A DNA stretch of 34,080 bases from a virus: positions 1 through 34,080 of IMG/VR virus record IMGVR_UViG_3300033153_004914; one strand, 5' to 3'. Below, piece after piece: positions 29,416-34,080 of this stretch (within the stretch, counting starts at the first letter, position 1; the number at the start of each line of letters is the position of its first letter). Below the pieces are notes generated by a model. The model made no database searches. It was not told the DNA's origin and was given only the letters and a program-made list of their open reading frames with translations. The translations under genes and the position numbers were made by a program.

Positions 29416-29636
29416 TTTACTACCTTTACTTTTTTTATGTGATTTGGGGTAATCACAAGATTTAAAAACCCATCCTTTTTTAAAGTCACTTGAATATTTC
29501 TAAAGGATACTTCTTCTATTTTTATTACTTCAAATGTCCCTTTATAGTTTTCACATGAACGCCCATTCTCTTTTATATAAATATCTTTATATACGTTCTT
29601 TATCTTTACTTTGTCCCCTAATATAAATTCTTCCAT
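29412..29636 (-). CDS. Small protein preceding the lipoprotein, unknown
   Basis: 74 residues after AAAAGGATA. Beta-rich and basic (FILGDKVKIKNVYKDIYIKE, GTFEVIKIEEVSFRNIQVTL), the texture of an SH3-like or KOW-type small barrel. It overlaps the lipoprotein gene by ATGA, so the two are co-expressed. No function known. Confidence 0.65.
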   Translation of the reverse strand: MEEFILGDKVKIKNVYKDIYIKENGRSCENYKGTFEVIKIEEVSFRNIQVTLKKDGFLNLVITPNHIKKVKVVK

Positions 29637-29962
29637 AATATATCCTTTTGAATAGTTTGGTAATTCCGTGAATGTGTGGGAAAGTTCCGAGAGTTTTCAT
29701 CTCGGATGGTAGTAGAGTGTATTAATCCTCATAAATCATTATAACACAACCTACGGAAAGAAGCAACTATAGTTTGATATGTATGTTCTTACCAGAAGGG
29801 TTGCGTAAGCATATCAAGAAAGTGTGTATTTTGTCAATAGTTTTACTGTATAGCTTTTAACCAATTAATGATTAATATTTAGGCAACGCACTGCTTAAAA
29901 AGTAATCGCCTGTTTTATTTTTGTGTTATACTTAGGTACTTTAAAAAATAAAGGATGCATCT
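29637..29962. promoter_or_regulatory. Divergent non-coding region: two promoters and hairpins
   Basis: A 326-bp region without genes. Leftward: TGT-TATAAT (29746-29738), then a hairpin TCCGAGA-N7-TCTCGGA (29706-29686) in the leader of the lipoprotein cassette. Rightward: TGT-TATACT (29924-29932), 31 bases before the scaffold ATG. Between them lies TTGATATG (29774-29781) with CATATCAA (29810-29817) and an inner CTTAC/GTAAG pair (29788-29792 and 29805-29809), a long stem that may be an operator or an RNA hairpin. Only tiny reading frames are present. Confidence 0.6.
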
Positions 29963-30574
29963 ATGGCTGACGAACCAACCCCAAACGGAAATGAAAACCC
30001 TACACCAGGTAACGAAGGTGGAAACGAAACAACTGTGACGATCACACAAGAAAAGTTAGACTCTCTCATCAATGAGAAGTTTAAAAAAGGTGCTGAAAAA
30101 GCTAATGCAGAATTTTTACAATCACTTGGAGTTGAGTCTATTGACGCAGCAAAAGAGATTATGAAAGCAAAGCAGGACGCAGATGAAGCAAGTAAAACAG
30201 ACCTTGAAAAAGCAAACGGTACGATAGATATATTAAATACAACTATCGAAAGTCTAACAAGCAAACTAAGCGTTAATGAAACTGATAACAAAATCAATTC
30301 ACTCGCACTTGAAAACGGAATAAAAGAAGTAGAGTATTTTAAATATGAGTATAACAAGGCATCTAAAACAGAAGGCTTTGACGAAAAAGTATTTATAGAT
30401 AATCTACTGAAAAGCAAAGGTGAACTTTTAACAGGAAGCACAAGTAAAAATATAGATAATCCTCCGAATGTTACGAACAACAGTAATGCGGAAACGATTA
30501 CTATGAGTGCTTATTCATTGTTAGGTTCAGAAGAACGACAAAAATATAAACCAAACCAAATCATAAAAGGGTAA
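29963..30574 (+). CDS. Scaffolding protein
   Basis: 203 residues. Gly/Asn/Pro-rich acidic N-terminus (NGNENPTPGNEGGNETTVTI), then a long helical segment (EKLDSLINEKFKKGAEKANA, DEASKTDLEKANGTIDIL), typical of phage scaffolds placed just before the coat gene. The C-terminal part ends in a basic helix-like segment (EERQKYKPNQIIKG) that could bind the coat. AAAGGA precedes the ATG. It directs procapsid assembly and is removed on maturation. Confidence 0.8.
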   Translation: MADEPTPNGNENPTPGNEGGNETTVTITQEKLDSLINEKFKKGAEKANAEFLQSLGVESIDAAKEIMKAKQDADEASKTDLEKANGTIDILNTTIESLTSKLSVNETDNKINSLALENGIKEVEYFKYEYNKASKTEGFDEKVFIDNLLKSKGELLTGSTSKNIDNPPNVTNNSNAETITMSAYSLLGSEERQKYKPNQIIKG

Positions 30575-30577
30575 AAC

Positions 30578-31720
30578 ATGGCAAATGACATTTCAGGATT
30601 GATTCCTAAGATATTAACAGATGCAGCGGTTATTTTTAGAAATAACTCAATCACAGCAAACCTCGTAAACAGAGGCTATGACGGAGAGTTCAGAAAGCAA
30701 GGTGACGCTATCAATATCCCTTCTTACAGTTCACCAAGTGTTCAAAGCATTACAGCGGGTAGAGGTAACGAAAATACATCAAGTAACGTAGTAGCCACAA
30801 ACACAACAGTAACACTATCAGAATGGAAAGAAGTCAAGATTGAATTCTCAGACCTTGAACTTAAACAAATCGAAGAGGGTAGACCAAGTGAAGCACTCGA
30901 AACAGCGGTTATCGCACTAGCTGACTATGTAGATGCTTATGTACTTGAAGATATCGGTATCAGTGGTTACAACACAGTTGGTACAGTAGGAGCGGCATTC
31001 AGTGATCCGGCAAACCTTGTAGATGCAAGTGTAGTTATGGGTAATGAAAAAGTACCAAAAAGAGATAGATTCTCTATGATTAACCCAACAGTGGCGGGCG
31101 CATTCATTAAAGACACTAACCTAAGTGAAGTGAATAAACTTGGTTCAGATGAATCCTTGAGAGATGCGGTAGTAGGTAGACTCTACAGCTTTGACAACTA
31201 CGAGACTGTTAATATGACTGACTTTGTTGGTGGTACACTTTCAGACGGTACAAGCAAAGACGCTCTTGTAGCTGCAACTTGTGCAGTGGGGGCAACATCA
31301 ATCACTTTTGATGAAACATCATTAACAGGTACACTTGTAGAGGGAGATATCTTTACTAAAGCAGGAGATACCCAAGAGTATGTAGTCACAACAGGTGGAA
31401 CAGCGGCAACAAACGCTATCACAGTTTCATTCTTGCCTGCGAACAAAGTTTCAGCGGCAGATGGTGATGCAGTTACGTTTGTAGATGATTACACGGCGGC
31501 GGGGCTATCAGTTCATAAGGACGCGTATATCTTTGGTACAGCACCAGTTAAAATTGACTTCACAGGTGGAAATCTAGTTGAGTCATTTACTGACCCAGTA
31601 TCAGGGATTACGTTCACGTATGAGGTTGAGAGAGTCGGAAAGACTACTGAGCATTCACTAAGTATTCTTTTCGGCGGTGAAGTTCTTAAAAGAGAAGGTA
31701 TCGTAAGACTTCTATCGTAA
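30578..31720 (+). CDS. Major capsid protein, P22-coat-like
   Basis: 380 residues. VNRGYDGEFRKQGDAINIPS, a beta-rich domain with VKIEFSDLELKQIEEGRPSE, then RDRFSMINPTVAGAFIKDTN follow the P22-like HK97-fold coat. Residues about 228-310 (VGATSITFDETSLTGTLVEG, GDTQEYVVTTGG) form an inserted beta domain at the place of the P22 I-domain. The C-terminus has HSLSILFGGEVLKREGIVRL. Preceded by the scaffold gene, 3 bp away. Shell-forming protein. Confidence 0.85.
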   Translation: MANDISGLIPKILTDAAVIFRNNSITANLVNRGYDGEFRKQGDAINIPSYSSPSVQSITAGRGNENTSSNVVATNTTVTLSEWKEVKIEFSDLELKQIEEGRPSEALETAVIALADYVDAYVLEDIGISGYNTVGTVGAAFSDPANLVDASVVMGNEKVPKRDRFSMINPTVAGAFIKDTNLSEVNKLGSDESLRDAVVGRLYSFDNYETVNMTDFVGGTLSDGTSKDALVAATCAVGATSITFDETSLTGTLVEGDIFTKAGDTQEYVVTTGGTAATNAITVSFLPANKVSAADGDAVTFVDDYTAAGLSVHKDAYIFGTAPVKIDFTGGNLVESFTDPVSGITFTYEVERVGKTTEHSLSILFGGEVLKREGIVRLLS

Positions 31721-31750
31721 TTGATAGGGGATTACCTATAAGGGCACAAT

Positions 31751-31879
31751 ATGCAAGTAGAAACTATAAAAATAGTTGACAAAAACAAGCGTGGGTTTAA
31801 GACTATTAATAAGTCTGATTTTGACCCAAAGAAGCAAAAAGAGTTTAAGGCAGTAAAGCCTAGAGCTAAAAAGGCATAA
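31751..31879 (+). CDS. 42-residue basic protein after the coat gene
   Basis: ATG 31751 to TAA 31879. VETIKIVDKNKRGFKTINKS then DFDPKKQKEFKAVKPRAKKA. Many siphoviruses have a short protein here with the D-F-D-P-x-x-x-x pattern, function unknown. A small stem (ATAGG/CCTAT, 31723-31738) precedes it, with AAGGG as ribosome site. One base separates it from the next ATG. Confidence 0.6.
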   Translation: MQVETIKIVDKNKRGFKTINKSDFDPKKQKEFKAVKPRAKKA

Positions 31880-31880
31880 T

Positions 31881-32468
31881 ATGACGATCACTAATGCAGA
31901 CATAGTAGGGAGGTTAAAACTCCTTGCTGATGAACATCTAAAGGCTGACAGTGGAACTACCACAGCGGTTGTAAACTCTTCTCTTATAGATGGGGCTGAC
32001 GTTAGTAATAAATATGTGTGCTTTGTCTCAGGCTCAAATATAGGTGTTGATAGAATCGCTACAGACTTTGCCACAGAGTCGGGAACCATTACGATAGCGA
32101 CACTTGACAACGCGGTAACGAATACCGATGAATTTTGTATCGTGTCAAAAGGATTCCAAAGTGATGTGGTGCAAGCCGAAAGCGTTATTAGAAACGACCT
32201 TAGAAACAGAGGTTATGATTTAGACTTATTCTTGACTGAGCCACAACTTAAAGAGATGTACATTTATAAAGCAATCGAGTTAATATGTGCATCACTTATG
32301 AATGATGGTGACGATCAAGACGTTTATTTTGTTCACTACAACAGATTTAAAAAACTGTACGAGATAGAAACAAATACAATGATCGCTGATTATGATAAAA
32401 ACGAGGACGGCACGATAGGGGATGATGAAGAACTACAATCTCCTAGACAGTCGTTTTTTGTAAGATGA
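31881..32468 (+). CDS. Head-tail connector/adaptor protein
   Basis: 195 residues. The N-terminal part is beta-rich; the C-terminal part has EPQLKEMYIYKAIELICASL and YNRFKKLYEIETNTMIADYD followed by KNEDGTIGDDEE, the layout of phage head-completion/connector proteins with a helix bundle and Asp-rich D-x-N-x-D-G turn. It overlaps the tail-completion gene by ATGA. Confidence 0.65.
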   Translation: MTITNADIVGRLKLLADEHLKADSGTTTAVVNSSLIDGADVSNKYVCFVSGSNIGVDRIATDFATESGTITIATLDNAVTNTDEFCIVSKGFQSDVVQAESVIRNDLRNRGYDLDLFLTEPQLKEMYIYKAIELICASLMNDGDDQDVYFVHYNRFKKLYEIETNTMIADYDKNEDGTIGDDEELQSPRQSFFVR

Positions 32469-32782
32469 AAAAATATCTAATCGATAAAGGGTACTTGTTT
32501 AAAAATGAGTACGATGATATGACACACAAACAGTTTTATTTAGTTAGTGTGGTATATGCGAACAGTGAAACAAGTACATTTGGGAATCTAAAACTAGATA
32601 GGCAGGAAACATACAGCCTATTCTTAAAAACGATAGACCCTTCAATATTCAAGACAACTTTAGAGAGCATCTTGAATAGTGCTTTAGCGGATGGGGTAAA
32701 CGTATCCCTTAGTAACGATGTATCTGTAGAAAATGTAGAAAACGGATATAACATCACACTAGCCTTTGTAATTCAAGGCTGA
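32465..32782 (+). CDS. Putative tail terminator/completion protein
   Basis: 105 residues. Alternating strands and helices (QFYLVSVVYANSETSTFGNL, YSLFLKTIDPSIFKTTLESI, GYNITLAFVIQG) match the small alpha/beta fold expected of a tail terminator between connector and tail tube. No diagnostic motif, so it rests on position and size. Confidence 0.55.
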   Translation: MKKYLIDKGYLFKNEYDDMTHKQFYLVSVVYANSETSTFGNLKLDRQETYSLFLKTIDPSIFKTTLESILNSALADGVNVSLSNDVSVENVENGYNITLAFVIQG

Positions 32783-32794
32783 AAGGAATAAAAC

Positions 32795-33205
32795 ATGGCA
32801 GGTATAAAAGGATATAACGGAAGCTGTACGGTAGGCGGCACAGCCGTTGGAACAGGAAAAGGGTGGAATGTCACCTTAGCCCAACAAACGGCAGACACGA
32901 CAACCTTCTCAGATGCAGGGTGGGAAACAAACACCACGATACTCAAAGGATGGTCAGGAAGCATTAAAGTGGTTTTTGATGGTGGCTCGGACACAGGAGA
33001 AGCGGCTTTGATAACAGGCATGACAGCGGGAACATCGGTTGACCTAGTATTTTTAACGGATGCAACTGAGGATGGAACGGCTGAGAAGTTCACGGGAACG
33101 GCAAACATTACAAGTATGCCCATCTCAAATGAAGTCACAGGGATAACAGAAGTCTCTTTTGATTTTAAAGGAACAGGTGCATTAACACCATCGGCACTAG
33201 TGTAA
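32795..33205 (+). CDS. Major tail tube protein
   Basis: 136 residues after AAAGGA. GIKGYNGSCTVGGTAVGTGK then GWNVTLAQQTADTTTFSDAG, LKGWSGSIKVVFDGGS and EVSFDFKGTGALTP give the beta-barrel pattern of siphovirus tube proteins. The ending V-S-F-D-F-K-G-T-G-A-L is characteristic. It polymerises around the tape measure. Followed by a perfect hairpin before the chaperone gene. Confidence 0.8.
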   Translation: MAGIKGYNGSCTVGGTAVGTGKGWNVTLAQQTADTTTFSDAGWETNTTILKGWSGSIKVVFDGGSDTGEAALITGMTAGTSVDLVFLTDATEDGTAEKFTGTANITSMPISNEVTGITEVSFDFKGTGALTPSALV

Positions 33206-33211
33206 CACAAT

Positions 33212-33231
33212 AGACACTCTTTCGAGTGTCT
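33212..33231 (+). terminator. Perfect hairpin after the tail tube gene
   Basis: AGACACTC-TTTC-GAGTGTCT, an 8-bp stem with a 4-nt loop, just after the tube stop codon. The bases after it are AT-rich but without a T-run, so it may partly terminate or stabilise the abundant tube mRNA relative to the downstream chaperone gene. Confidence 0.55.
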
Positions 33232-33255
33232 ACCCTATATTATTAAAGGAAACAC

Positions 33256-33639
33256 ATGGATTTACTCCAAGAACTCATAAAAACACAAGACAATTTACAA
33301 GAGATAAGTTTTTCTTTTAATAATAAAGATTATGTATGGAAGTTTAGATACTTAACACTACTTGAAAAAGTGCGCATAGAGCATATGTGTGTTAAAACTG
33401 CTACAACAATAAATACTGACGGCTCAACTACAACTAAATATGAGAAGCAAGAGCATTTAATACCCATCCATACTATCATAGAAAAAGCATTAGACAAAGA
33501 CGGAAAGAGATTATTTTCTCACACAAACCCCGAACACTTTAAGACTATATCTTTGTTGCCTGCTGGGTTGGCTAGTTATATTGCATACGAACTGTCTAAG
33601 GATATTTTTGGTGACTTAACGCCCAAAAAGGATGCGTAA
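33256..33639 (+). CDS. Tail assembly chaperone
   Basis: 127 residues. YVWKFRYLTLLEKVRIEHMC, then PIHTIIEKALDKDGKRLFSH and GLASYIAYELSKDIFGDLTP, sit between tube and tape measure where lambda gpG-like chaperones lie. The usual frameshift extension (gpT part) has no separate reading frame: the tape measure starts in the stop codon (TAATG). The 3' end has CCCAAAAAGG, not a classical slippery heptamer. Role: keeps the tape measure soluble during tail assembly. Confidence 0.65.
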   Translation: MDLLQELIKTQDNLQEISFSFNNKDYVWKFRYLTLLEKVRIEHMCVKTATTINTDGSTTTKYEKQEHLIPIHTIIEKALDKDGKRLFSHTNPEHFKTISLLPAGLASYIAYELSKDIFGDLTPKKDA

Positions 33640-34080
33640 TGGCGCTTGGTTCAAATGATAACATCGAGTTTGACATACTTGTCAATGGAAAACCTGCGAA
33701 AGACTCTATAGAGGATGTAGAAAGGGCACAAAATGATTTAGATAAAACAGTCGATAAAACCTCTAAAAATATCACCGTGCATTGGACAAAAATAGGGGCA
33801 GCGGTAACAGCTGCCGCAGCAGCAATGGTTGCACTAGCAAAACGATCACTTAATCTTGAAAAAGCAATGTTTGGTTTAAATCAACAAACTAAAGACTACA
33901 TAGAGAACGCTTCGAATTATTATTCCGTTAGTCAGACAATTATCGCAGGTTTTGTGCAAACGGGGAAAGCTGCTGGTATGGGCGGTGAACAAATAAAGAC
34001 TATGATCGATCAAGCAGTAGCTTTGAGTAGAGCATATCCACAAGAAAGCATCGAAACTTTTATAGATAATCTTTCTATGC
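33639..34080 (+). CDS. Tail tape measure protein, N-terminal part (continues at 1)
   Basis: ATG at 33639 overlaps the chaperone stop. The product begins MALGSNDNIEFDILVNGKPA, then a heptad-like helix (DSIEDVERAQNDLDKTVDKT), a small hydrophobic segment (IGAAVTAAAAAMVALAKRS, about 53-71) and LNLEKAMFGLNQQTKD, the usual opening of a tape measure. The frame stays open to the window end and joins residue 114 onward at base 12. Confidence 0.88.
   Translation, partial: MALGSNDNIEFDILVNGKPAKDSIEDVERAQNDLDKTVDKTSKNITVHWTKIGAAVTAAAAAMVALAKRSLNLEKAMFGLNQQTKDYIENASNYYSVSQTIIAGFVQTGKAAGMGGEQIKTMIDQAVALSRAYPQESIETFIDNLSM
33967..34080. repeat. Terminal direct repeat marking a circular genome (right copy)
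   Basis: Exact copy of bases 1-114. The two copies should be counted once: the unique genome length is 33,966 bp. Confidence 0.95.

Noticed and set aside
29686-29706. Fourth kissing-hairpin leader before the lipoprotein cassette
   Set aside because: Its hairpin has a 7-bp stem and 7-nt loop like the others, but the loop TGAAAAC has no complement at the ribosome site downstream.
29941-30480. 179-residue reverse frame opposite the scaffold gene
   Set aside because: Antisense to a well-supported scaffold frame, Ser/Phe-rich, and no ribosome site; a typical shadow.
1-34080. tRNA genes and CRISPR arrays
   Set aside because: No cloverleaf with a CCA end and no regularly spaced repeat-spacer array was noticed on either strand; the kissing-loop repeats do not form an array.

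Overview
The window is almost certainly one complete, circular tailed-phage genome written as a linear contig. Bases 1-114 recur exactly at 33967-34080, so the unique circle is 33,966 bp, and the tape-measure gene runs across the join. A lambda-type tail tip (NlpC/K-like and J-like proteins), a tape measure with a lambda gpH-type C-terminus, a P22-like coat protein, an SPP1/Mu-type portal and minor head protein and a PBSX-type terminase describe a siphovirus of a Gram-negative host. The DNA is AT-rich with heavy AGA use, and its promoters are extended -10 boxes (TGnTATAAT) without a -35 box. That style would fit a Campylobacterota host such as a Sulfurimonas or Arcobacter relative, but the host is an inference. 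No tRNA, integrase, transposase, CRISPR array or CI-type repressor was seen.

Layout. 33639-34080 plus 1-1289: tape measure. 1292-1903: homing endonuclease on the minus strand. 2001-9584: tail tip, small tail proteins, fibre and beta-helix tailspike. 9634-11952: lysis region with a one-helix membrane protein, a three-helix holin, a HExxH protein and an M15 peptidase endolysin; a second homing endonuclease with a broken C-terminus is inserted here. 11959-14774, minus strand: early operon of small genes around an ERF recombinase, ending in decaying copies of a small membrane-peptide gene. 14775-15025: divergent control region with three operator-like repeats. 15026-19584, plus strand: a 55-residue HTH protein, small genes, a DUF6291-type protein and a C5 cytosine methyltransferase. 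19735-23588: SSB, zinc-ribbon proteins, a TGT/DpdA-like TIM barrel, NinG and small genes. 23658-24278: third homing endonuclease. 24288-33639: packaging and head genes, connectors, tail tube and tail chaperone. A two-gene reverse-strand cassette with a lipoprotein sits between the minor head gene and the scaffold.

How it works together. The divergent region probably drives early left (recombination) and early right (replication and modification) transcription. Structural genes follow from extended -10 promoters, three of which share the string TTGTGTTATA. Recombination (ERF, SSB, NinG) and circular permutation fit headful packaging from concatemers. Two enzymes could modify the DNA: a C5 methyltransferase and a 7-deazaguanine-type transglycosylase.

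The most striking observation is a cis-acting RNA architecture in front of two homing endonuclease genes, and in looser form before the operon at 19735. Two tandem hairpins each carry a 7-nt loop. The two loops are perfectly complementary, and the second loop holds the Shine-Dalgarno sequence. Between the two endonuclease leaders every helix differs in sequence but keeps its pairing. This looks like a kissing-loop translational switch.
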